A DNA stretch of 34,222 nt from Anaerolineales bacterium. GTDB lineage: Bacteria > Chloroflexota > Anaerolineae > Anaerolineales > UBA11858. The notes below the pieces were generated by a model, which searched no databases, had not been told where the DNA came from, and saw nothing but the letters and a program-made list of their open reading frames with translations. Below, piece by piece: positions 26,710 to 34,222 of the stretch. Location: the NCBI GenBank assembly GCA_016783125.1, contig JADHXE010000011.1, positions 1 to 34,222 of the forward strand. The letters are read 5' to 3'. The position numbers and the translations under genes are program-made. The number at the start of each line of letters is the position of its first letter. Positions within the stretch are counted from its first letter, which is position 1.

Positions 26710-27387
26710 TCATGAGCAAGCCAAAGCCCTTCTGAGCGCGGTCATATTCCATGACACGCTGGCCGCATCATCGAAGACTGCTGAGCCAACCACCAGTATA
26801 GATGCGCCCGCGGCGGCGACCTCGGCGATATTGTGCGCCTTGATGCCGCCATCGACTTCTAGCTCTACGTGTGTCAGTCCGCGCTCATCCAACATTTGGC
26901 GCAGGCGGCTGATTTTCTCCGTGCTGCTGGGGATATAGGATTGCCCTCCATAGCCCGGCTCAACGGACATGATCAGGACTAAGTCAACCTCGGGGAGTAT
27001 CTCTTCGATGGTATTCAGCGGGGTGTTGGGTTTGAGCGTCACCCCGGGCCGGACGCCCAGACTCCGGATGTGTTGAATCGTGTTCTTCAGGTTGGTACAC
27101 GCCTCAACGTGAACGGTGATAATATCCGCGCCTGCCTCGGCGAAGCTGGGGATATGTTGTTCGGGGTGCTCGATCATCAGGTGTACATCGAGGATAGTGT
27201 CAGTCTCGTCGGCGATAGAACGCAGGGCGGAGACGATCAGCGGGCCGATGGTGATCGGGGGCACGAAATGCCCGTCCATCACGTCGATGTGGATGAAATC
27301 CGCGCCAGCAGCGATAGCTTCGCGAACTTGATCTCCCAGGCGGGAAAAGTCGGCGGTGAGGATCGAAGAGGCGATTTTGACATTCAC
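26710..27387 (-). CDS. rpe: Ribulose-phosphate 3-epimerase
   Basis: KIASSILTADFSRLGDQ, HIDVMDGHFVPPITIGP, VLIMSVEPGYGGQSYIP, VDGGI. GTG start inferred; longer ORF runs through a MITE. Confidence 0.92.
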   Translation of the reverse strand: MNVKIASSILTADFSRLGDQVREAIAAGADFIHIDVMDGHFVPPITIGPLIVSALRSIADETDTILDVHLMIEHPEQHIPSFAEAGADIITVHVEACTNLKNTIQHIRSLGVRPGVTLKPNTPLNTIEEILPEVDLVLIMSVEPGYGGQSYIPSSTEKISRLRQMLDERGLTHVELEVDGGIKAHNIAEVAAAGASILVVGSAVFDDAASVSWNMTALRRALACS

Positions 27388-27418
27388 TCTATTTATCCTA
27401 TACTCTTGAAATTGATAA

Positions 27419-27552
27419 GGGTGTGTTTCATTCCAGTGGAAGTAAACCCGGAAATAGGGGTGTGCGGGGGGTCGCAATGCCAAAGGCACGCAAAGCGAAG
27501 CGCCCCCGCACACCCCATTTCCGGAACTTTTCCGCTCGTTTGAAACATACCC
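27419..27552. mobile_element. MITE-like nested palindrome, copy 3 (134 bp), with perfect 9-bp target duplication
   Basis: GGGTGTGTTTCATTCCAG ... CTCGTTTGAAACATACCC; AATTGATAA at 27410-27418 and 27553-27561; inner CCGGAAATAGGGGTGTGCGGGG...CCCCGCACACCCCATTTCCGG. Confidence 0.85.
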
Positions 27553-27561
27553 AATTGATAA

Positions 27562-28248
27562 TTATTTTCGCTCCATGATGCGAATGCCTTCATTTCCGGC
27601 GATGATGATGGTGTCTGCGATATCCAAGAACAGGCCATGGCCGATAACCCCGGGGTGTGTGGATAACGTCACTGCCAACTCGTAAGCATCGGCGATGCCT
27701 TCTTCGAACCAGCAGAGGGCCAGATAGTTGCCGTTGTCCGTGATGGCAGGTGAGCCATCTTCTTCAAGCCACAACTTGGCGGTACAGCCTAACCCTAGGG
27801 TGTTCAGCCAGTGGATATGGGTCTCGTGCTCGAACCGCACGATCTCAACGGGCAGAGGGCCGCGTCCTAATTTCGGCACCAACTTTGACTCGTCCACGAT
27901 GACCACAAATTGTTCGGCGTGGCTCTCGACGATTTTCTCTCTCAAAGCAGCGCGCCCTAAACCCTTGATCAGGTTCAAGTTTGGATCGACCTCATCGGCG
28001 CCGTCCACCGCCAAATCCAGGTTTGGATACTCCCCTAAATTAGTTAGAGGGATACCCCACTCCAGGGCGCGTTCCGCAGTGGCTTCGGAAGTGGGCACAG
28101 CGCGGATGTCGGTCAGCTCGCCTGAGCTAACCTTGACGCCCAGCATATCCACAAAATAGGCTGTGGTAGAGCCGCTCCCCAACCCGAGGGTCATGCCGCT
28201 TTTGACAAATTCCAGGGCGCGCCTTGCCGCTGCTTCTTTATGGTTCAT
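27562..28248 (-). CDS. rpiA: Ribose-5-phosphate isomerase A
   Basis: GMTLGLGSGSTTAYFVDML, LDLAVDGADEVDPNLNLIKGLGRAALREKIVE. Confidence 0.93.
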   Translation of the reverse strand: MNHKEAAARRALEFVKSGMTLGLGSGSTTAYFVDMLGVKVSSGELTDIRAVPTSEATAERALEWGIPLTNLGEYPNLDLAVDGADEVDPNLNLIKGLGRAALREKIVESHAEQFVVIVDESKLVPKLGRGPLPVEIVRFEHETHIHWLNTLGLGCTAKLWLEEDGSPAITDNGNYLALCWFEEGIADAYELAVTLSTHPGVIGHGLFLDIADTIIIAGNEGIRIMERK

Positions 28249-28278
28249 ACATGCAAACCTGCCCACATGCAAACTTGC

Positions 28279-30282
28279 TCACTTTCCCAGTATTTCCTTC
28301 GCCTTCTCGACCACATTCTCCGCCGTAAAGCCAAACTCCTCGTAGATCGTCTGATACGGCGCAGAAGCCCCAAAACGATCCAGACCGATCACAGCGCCAT
28401 CCGGGCCCACGTAATGCGACCAGCCCAGGGAAACACCGGTCTCGATAGCCAGGCGGGGGGTGTCGGGCGGCAGCACGGAGAGGCGGTATTCGTCCGTTTG
28501 GGCATCGAAAAGCTCCCAACTGGGCATAGAGACCACACGCGCGTCGATGCCTTCATCAGCCAGTTTGGCTTTGGCATCCAGGACGATCTCGACCTCGGAG
28601 CCGGTGGCGATCAGCACGATCTCCGGCGCGACCCATTTGGGTTCAGATAACACATAAGCGCCCTTGATGAGATCGTTATCCGAAGGAGTGACCTGCGGCA
28701 GACCCTGACGGGTGAGCACCAGGGCTGTGGGGCCGTCTACCCGTTCCAGGGCCGCCTTCCAGGCCTGGGAGGTTTCGTTGCCATCCGCGGGGCGGAGTGT
28801 TAACAGGTTGGGGATGATGCGCAGGGAGGCCAGTTGTTCAACAGGTTGATGGGTGGGACCGTCCTCGCCCAGGCCGATGCTGTCATGGCTGAAGATATAG
28901 ATCACCGGCAGGCCCATCATGGCCGCCATGCGGATGGTGGGCCGCAGATAGTCGGCGAAGACCAGGAAGGTGCCGCCGTAGGGGCGCAACCCGTGTAAGG
29001 CCAGGCCGTTCATGATCGCCCCCATGCCGTGCTCGCGGATGCCGTAGTGGATATAATCTCCGTTGAAGTCGTCGGGCGCTATCGGTGTTTGGCTCTTGGC
29101 CTTGGTCTTATTGCTGCCGGTCAGGTCAGCCGAGCCGCCCAGGAGAGTAGGCAAGACTGGCGCAATGGCATCCAGCACCTGGCCTGAGGTGGCGCGGGTG
29201 GCCAGGGGTTTGCTATCGCTGAAATCGGGAAGGGCCTCTTCCCAGCCTGCGGGCAGTTCGCCTTTGACGTAGGCGTCCCACTGCGCGGCCAGGTCAGGGT
29301 ATTCCTGACGATATTTTTCAAGCAGTTCTTTCCATTGTTCTTGTTTTTCTGCGCCCAAAGATGCCTTTTCCGCGAAGCGGGCTTTAGATTCTTCTGGAAT
29401 GTGGAAGCGCGGCTCTGTGGGCCAGCCGAAATGTTCCTTGGTGGCGTTCAGGCCCTCGTCGCCCAGCGGCGTGCCGTGGACTTTGGCGGTATCCTGCCCG
29501 GGGCTGCCATAACCGATGTGGGTCTTGCAGGCGATGATCGTGGGCTGTTCAGTTTCCGCGTCCGCGTGCGCCGCCCGGATGGCCTCGTCAATAGAAGCCA
29601 TATCATGGCCGTCAGCGCGCAGGGTCTGCCAGCCGTAAGCCTCGAAACGCTTGAGCACATCGGTGCTCCGGGTCAGGCTCGTATTCCCGTCGATGGAGAT
29701 GCTGTTGTCGTCGAAGAAGACGATCAACTTGCTCAAGCTCAGGTGACCAGCCAATGAGCAGGCCTCGTGGGAGACTCCCTCCATCAGGTCGCCGTCGCCG
29801 GCCAGCACATAGGTGTAGTGATCGACGATAGGGAAGTCGGGCTTGTTGAAGCGCGCCGCCAGCCACTGTTCAGCCAGGGCCAAACCGACGGCGTTGCTGA
29901 TGCCTTGTCCCAGCGGACCGGTGGTGACTTCGATGCCCAGATCAGGCTCGTACTCGGGGTGCCCGGCGGTGCGGCTGCCCCACTGGCGGAAGTTCTTGAC
30001 TTCATCCAGCCCGAGGGGATAACCGCTCAAATGCAGCAGGGCATAGAGCAGCGCCGATCCGTGACCGGCCGAGAGCACAAAGCGGTCGCGGTCCGGCCAG
30101 AGGGGGTCGGATGGGTTATTCTTTAGGAAGCGCGTCCACAAGACGGTGGCGATATCGGCCGCGCCCAGCGGCAGCCCCGGATGCCCAGAGTTGGCTTCCT
30201 GTATTGCGTCAACGGCTAACATGCGCAGGGTGGTGGCGATCAGTTGGTCGGTTTTGTCGTAGGTGGAGGGAATGTTGGTCAT
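28279..30282 (-). CDS. tkt: Transketolase
   Basis: [51 protein letters not shown]. Confidence 0.95.
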   Translation of the reverse strand: MTNIPSTYDKTDQLIATTLRMLAVDAIQEANSGHPGLPLGAADIATVLWTRFLKNNPSDPLWPDRDRFVLSAGHGSALLYALLHLSGYPLGLDEVKNFRQWGSRTAGHPEYEPDLGIEVTTGPLGQGISNAVGLALAEQWLAARFNKPDFPIVDHYTYVLAGDGDLMEGVSHEACSLAGHLSLSKLIVFFDDNSISIDGNTSLTRSTDVLKRFEAYGWQTLRADGHDMASIDEAIRAAHADAETEQPTIIACKTHIGYGSPGQDTAKVHGTPLGDEGLNATKEHFGWPTEPRFHIPEESKARFAEKASLGAEKQEQWKELLEKYRQEYPDLAAQWDAYVKGELPAGWEEALPDFSDSKPLATRATSGQVLDAIAPVLPTLLGGSADLTGSNKTKAKSQTPIAPDDFNGDYIHYGIREHGMGAIMNGLALHGLRPYGGTFLVFADYLRPTIRMAAMMGLPVIYIFSHDSIGLGEDGPTHQPVEQLASLRIIPNLLTLRPADGNETSQAWKAALERVDGPTALVLTRQGLPQVTPSDNDLIKGAYVLSEPKWVAPEIVLIATGSEVEIVLDAKAKLADEGIDARVVSMPSWELFDAQTDEYRLSVLPPDTPRLAIETGVSLGWSHYVGPDGAVIGLDRFGASAPYQTIYEEFGFTAENVVEKAKEILGK

Positions 30283-30509
30283 GGGTATAATGCTCTCTTT
30301 TTATGTAGGGACACGGAGAACGCAGAGATTGAATTAGTACTGCTCTGTTCTCTCTGTGGCTCTGTGCTTTTTCATATTTGACGTTTGATTCGAGTTGATT
30401 CTTACTCAGTGCGATTCTAACAATCCTTAGCGAATGATACCAGAGGATTGCCTGCCAGCAACTCCCAAATCGAAAGTAGAAGAAGAGGTTTATTGTACAA
30501 TATAAAAAT

Positions 30510-30790
30510 ATGGTCACGCGAGATCGATTCGAACCGAATTTACCCATACCCATGTCCCTGGCCCCCTTCTTCCAGGAATATGATCTGGCGACTCTCGATG
30601 TGCAGCGCTCCGCGAACACCATTATCGAAAGGGTGTTGCAATACGGCAATCGCGCGGAAATCCGCTGGCTGTTCCAGGCATATCCACGTCCGCGGGAGCT
30701 GCCTGGGTGAGCAAGTGGGGAGGTTACGCCTTGCCCGAACCGCACCTGACTTTTTGGAAACTGGTTTTAGAGTTAGAGGGGGCTTCGTGA
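30510..30790 (+). pseudogene. Antitoxin-like partner of AbiEii toxin, frameshifted near 30705
   Basis: TIIERVLQYGNRAEIRWLFQAY in one frame; WVSKWGGYALPEPHLTFWKLVLELEGAS* in another; reconstructed stop overlaps toxin ATG (TGATG). Confidence 0.6.
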
Positions 30791-31365
30791 TGGGCACAAA
30801 ATCTGAAGGGCATGTTTATTGGGAAACCGTCTCGACCGAAATGCGTCAGGTGGTGTCAGCCTTTGCGGGTTCTGATATTGGGGCGCGCTTTTACCTGGCG
30901 GGAGGCACAGCTCTGGCCTTGCAGTTAGGCCATCGCCGTTCTTACGACCTGGATTTTTTCTCGTCAACGGAAGATATTCCTTCCATCCGCCAGCCTCTTG
31001 AATCTGCTTTGGCTTCCTTTGATCCCATTCTAGCCGATGCTGCCTGGGGAAATCTGGTGTACCTGGCTGGAGATGTGCGGGTGGGTTTTTATGGCTACGG
31101 TTATCCCATGGTGACGCCCTTCATCGTTGCTGATGGAGTTCGGCTGGCGAGTGTGCTGGATATCGGCTTAATGAAACTGGATGCCTTGCAGGGGCGTGCC
31201 AGCCGCAAGGATTTCCATGATTTATATGCCATCTGCCAACTGGTTTTTTTCGAGCGTGCTGATCTGGAGGAGCCACTGACCTTGCTCGAAGATGTACTGT
31301 GGGAAACAGTGAAAGCGTACTTTCGCCAGCAAGCTGTTGAGATGGGAAAGAGTTGGCTAGAGTAG
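30790..31365 (+). CDS. Nucleotidyltransferase AbiEii/AbiGii toxin family protein
   Basis: RFYLAGGTALALQLGHRRSYDLDFFSS motif; LMKLDALQGRASRKDFHDLY. Confidence 0.82.
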   Translation: MGTKSEGHVYWETVSTEMRQVVSAFAGSDIGARFYLAGGTALALQLGHRRSYDLDFFSSTEDIPSIRQPLESALASFDPILADAAWGNLVYLAGDVRVGFYGYGYPMVTPFIVADGVRLASVLDIGLMKLDALQGRASRKDFHDLYAICQLVFFERADLEEPLTLLEDVLWETVKAYFRQQAVEMGKSWLE

Positions 31366-31389
31366 CAAGAATAATAAAGGTTGGACCAG

Positions 31390-31859
31390 ATGACTCCTAA
31401 AGATCACGTACTCATAGACATGGCAGAATCCAGCATCAAAGCCCTGGGGGTTACGGTTTGTATCGTCTCGCTCAATGAGCCTAAAGAATCGGCTTTCGCG
31501 GTCATTCAGGCCGCCAGTCCAATAAAACGACGAGAGCCTCTGGTGTTGGATTTAGCGCCGAATAGTTTTATCAGGCTTTCAAGAGGGGCCAGGTTGACGA
31601 TTTTCCGGTTGAACCTGAGGTCGTCAGGGAAGCAAATCTCCTGCGATCGGTAGATCGTGGTTTGGATTTGCCAGAACCGCTCAACTCGGCCTTACAGGTG
31701 CCATTGATAGTCAACCAAAAAATTATCAGTTACCTCGTATTCGGGGAAGCGCGCAACTGGGAGCGTGGCCCCTTTTCCAAAGAGATGATCGAGCGTGCCA
31801 AAGCTAAAGCCAGCAACGTCGAAGATTATTTGGAGAGGAAATACTCCCAAGCGAGTTAG
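31390..31859 (+). pseudogene. Small GAF-like/hypothetical protein split by a single-base frameshift near 31577
   Basis: Two ORFs join into one continuous protein (...NSFIRLFKRGQVDDFPVEPEVVREANLLRSVDRGLDLPEPL...) if one T is added to the TTT run. Confidence 0.55.
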
Positions 31860-32150
31860 CATAAGAGAACCCCTTCGATATGATGTCCGAACGTCTGCCA
31901 GTAGGGCCGCACGCCACGCCGAAGGCGGGTCTACGACCGGCGCGCGCACCGTAGGTGCGCAAAGCGAGCGAGCGCGGTGATCACGAATGGATATGAATTA
32001 TCCGAATGACACGAATAATATTGTGTTTTACTTGATCAGCAACGGACAAAGAAAAAAATCCGTGTTCGCCGTAGGCGTGCTGCGCATCCGTCAAATTCGT
32101 GTCCTTTTTTAAGTTTTGGGATTAGTGTTTTCTGACTGTATTCAGCATAT

Positions 32151-33341
32151 CTAGGGAGTAATCAGCAAGTGGATTGTAAAAGTCGTCCCCACATCCACTT
32201 CGCTTTCGACCTCGATATGTCCCCCGTGGCCTTCGATGATGCGTTTGACAATTGAAAGCCCTAAACCAGTGCCTTGGGACATACGCTCGGAACCGGGCAC
32301 CCGGAAGAATTTGCTGAATAACCTGTCTAAGTATTTTTGGGGGATACCAACACCCGTGTCGCTGATCGAGATGTGAATTTCATCAGGAGCAGCTTCAGCT
32401 TTGAGCAGCACTCTGCCGCCTGCAAGGGTGTATTTGATGGCGTTGCTCAAAAGGTTGAGCACAGCTTGTTTGATTTTGTCACAGTCCCCTTTTATCATAG
32501 GCAGTTCATCGGGAATCTCGATATTACAGAATAAGCCGCTCTCTTCGGCCTGGTCGATGATCAGTTGGAAGCATTCGTTGAGTAGAACGTTGAGATCGAA
32601 AGCATCAATCTGGAATTGGGAGCGACCTGACTCCAGCCGGGCGACATTCAAGAAATCGGTCGACATCTCCGCCAGGCGCACCCTCTCTCTTTGAATGTTT
32701 TTTGCTAATTGTTCCCTTTTGTCGTCTGTGATCTCTGGATGGGTGAGTAGGTGAGTGGCAGTGCGCAAGGATGCCAGGGGGGTGCGCAATTCGTGCACGA
32801 ATTCAGAGATCAGGTCGAATTGTTGGAAGAGACGCGAGTTTTCTATCGCCACAGCCGCTTGGACGCCCAGGGTCATCAGGGCCTCCTGGTCATCTGATGA
32901 AAATTTTCCATTGCGCTTATTGATAGCTTCCAATACCCCGCTGACTTTATCCTTGGCGATCAAGGGCACGCCCAGGAGAGACTTTGTTGTAATCCCCAGC
33001 GACTGGCCTACCTGTTGATAATGACGTTCATCTTGCTTTGTGTCATGGATGATCATGGGTTGGCGGTTCTTGACGATCCATCCGGCGATGCTGCTTTCGA
33101 CGGGCACATCCAAGCCCCGCAGGAGGGGACCATCAAATTGGGAGGCAACTTGGAAGTAGAGCCGTTCTAACCTTTCATCGTAGAGCAGTATCGAAGCCGC
33201 CTCGGCTCCTGTCAACTCGGCCGCAGCCTGGACGATACGCTTTAGCAGGATATCCAGATCGAGCGTCGATGCCAAATCGCGGGAGATCGAGATTATCTTT
33301 TTGTAACGAGATATTTGCGAAATTTCTGCTTTATCAGTCAT
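32151..33341 (-). CDS. GAF-domain sensor histidine kinase
   Basis: GAF-like region (DILLKRIVQAAAELTGAEAASILLYDE), FVHELRTPLASLRTATHLL, NLLSNAIKYT, GTGLGLSIVKRIIEGHGGHIEVES. Start overlaps the stop of the sirtuin gene. Confidence 0.9.
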   Translation of the reverse strand: MTDKAEISQISRYKKIISISRDLASTLDLDILLKRIVQAAAELTGAEAASILLYDERLERLYFQVASQFDGPLLRGLDVPVESSIAGWIVKNRQPMIIHDTKQDERHYQQVGQSLGITTKSLLGVPLIAKDKVSGVLEAINKRNGKFSSDDQEALMTLGVQAAVAIENSRLFQQFDLISEFVHELRTPLASLRTATHLLTHPEITDDKREQLAKNIQRERVRLAEMSTDFLNVARLESGRSQFQIDAFDLNVLLNECFQLIIDQAEESGLFCNIEIPDELPMIKGDCDKIKQAVLNLLSNAIKYTLAGGRVLLKAEAAPDEIHISISDTGVGIPQKYLDRLFSKFFRVPGSERMSQGTGLGLSIVKRIIEGHGGHIEVESEVDVGTTFTIHLLITP

Positions 33342-34104
33342 TGAGAATCTCGGCGGCCAGGGATGGGATAATATCAGCGACATCGCCAGTCAGCACGGCG
33401 GAAGCCTGCCCATCGACATAAGTTTCGGATTTGTTGATCACGATAATGTCCGAGCCATTTTCCCTGGCTTTGGCCGGTAAGCCAGCCACGGGCATAACAG
33501 CTAATGAGGAGCCTGCCACCAACATCAAGTCACAGTTTTCACTGGCCTGACGGGCCTCAAGCCAGATTTTAGCTGGCAGCTGTTCTTCGAAGAGCACCGC
33601 GTCGGGTTTGAGGATGCATTCGCAATCCGGACAGCGGGGAATATCGCCGTGTTCGATATATGCGCCTATAAAATCGCTTGATGGATACTGATGATAACAG
33701 CCCACACATGTCAGCGTATTCAACGTCCCATGCACTTCCAGGACATGTTTCGAGCCAGCGCGCTGATGCAGGCCATCGATGTTCTGGGTGATGATTGTGC
33801 GGATAAAGCCGCCGTTTTCCAATTGGGCCAGGGCCACATGCGCGGGATTGGGTTGAGCGTTGAGCATATGGCTGGCCAGCGGGCGCAGCCATTCAAAAAA
33901 CCGTTCCGGATGATATCGGAACGATGATAACGAGGCTACTTCCATGGGAAGGAAACGGGTCCATAATCCACTACCCGCTGATCGGAAATCTGGAATTCCG
34001 GAGGAAGTTGAGCTGCCCGCCCCCGTAAGTACTACAGCATGTTGAGCGTTTTTAATAAGATCAACGGCTCTATTGAAAGCTGTATCCTGGGGGCGAGTCG
34101 TCAT
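33334..34104 (-). CDS. cobB: NAD-dependent deacylase, Sir2 family
   Basis: VVLTGAGSSTSSGIPDFRS, TQNIDGLHQRAG, VLEVHGTLNTLTCVGC...CPDCECILKPDAVLFEE. Confidence 0.92.
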   Translation of the reverse strand: MTTRPQDTAFNRAVDLIKNAQHAVVLTGAGSSTSSGIPDFRSAGSGLWTRFLPMEVASLSSFRYHPERFFEWLRPLASHMLNAQPNPAHVALAQLENGGFIRTIITQNIDGLHQRAGSKHVLEVHGTLNTLTCVGCYHQYPSSDFIGAYIEHGDIPRCPDCECILKPDAVLFEEQLPAKIWLEARQASENCDLMLVAGSSLAVMPVAGLPAKARENGSDIIVINKSETYVDGQASAVLTGDVADIIPSLAAEILND

Positions 34105-34197
34105 CGAAGGAGTTTTGACAATGCAAAAATCTTGGAAATTTCGATTTTCTTGTATGTGCAGTTATTATTTAGGACTTACGCACTTGCGCAGGAAAAG

Positions 34198-34222
34198 CCC
34201 GAAAATAGGGGTGTGTGGGGTG
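34198..34222. repeat. Left half of the GC-rich hairpin repeat, truncated by window end
   Basis: CCCGAAAATAGGGGTGTGTGGGGTG, matching left arms at 20082, 20300 and 27450. Confidence 0.7.

Noticed and set aside
27388-27513. N-terminal extension of rpe in the ORF track
   Set aside because: Encoded by the MITE copy; conserved RPE start KIASSILTADF begins near 27387.
34104-34197. IS-end-like sequence GGACTTACGCA near the window end
   Set aside because: Resembles inverted-repeat ends of some insertion sequences, but no transposase or partner end is present in the window.

Overview
The window looks like chromosomal DNA from a Chloroflexota/Anaerolineae-like bacterium; that lineage is inferred from gene content only. 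By protein motif reading it carries: a patatin; a pentaheme cytochrome next to a very large BNR/VPS10-like lipoprotein; a cytochrome b / subunit IV / Rieske operon continuing into HdrD-like and FrhB/FdhB-like Fe-S proteins; a copper-response operon (csoR, copZ, SHOCT protein, copA, redoxin lipoprotein); a c-di-GMP/phosphorelay cluster; ino1; a pentose-phosphate block (rpe, rpiA, tkt); an AbiEii-type toxin with a frameshifted partner; and a sirtuin plus sensor kinase. Strongest unusual observations: (1) the redoxin at the end of the copper operon is interrupted by one in-frame TGA exactly where a CPPC active-site Cys should be (U-P-P-C), with a small stem-loop at SECIS-like distance, so it is a candidate selenoprotein; (2) a MITE-like family with shared outer ends (GGGTRYGTTTCA), swappable inner hairpins and 9-bp target duplications; (3) period-7/8 short-repeat arrays arranged as inverted pairs in operon gaps and also found inside reading frames; (4) a mirror-image hairpin block upstream of csoR with compensatory changes between its arms. 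Both window ends lie in half-copies of the same hairpin family. No tRNA, rRNA or CRISPR array was recognised. No database searches were run.
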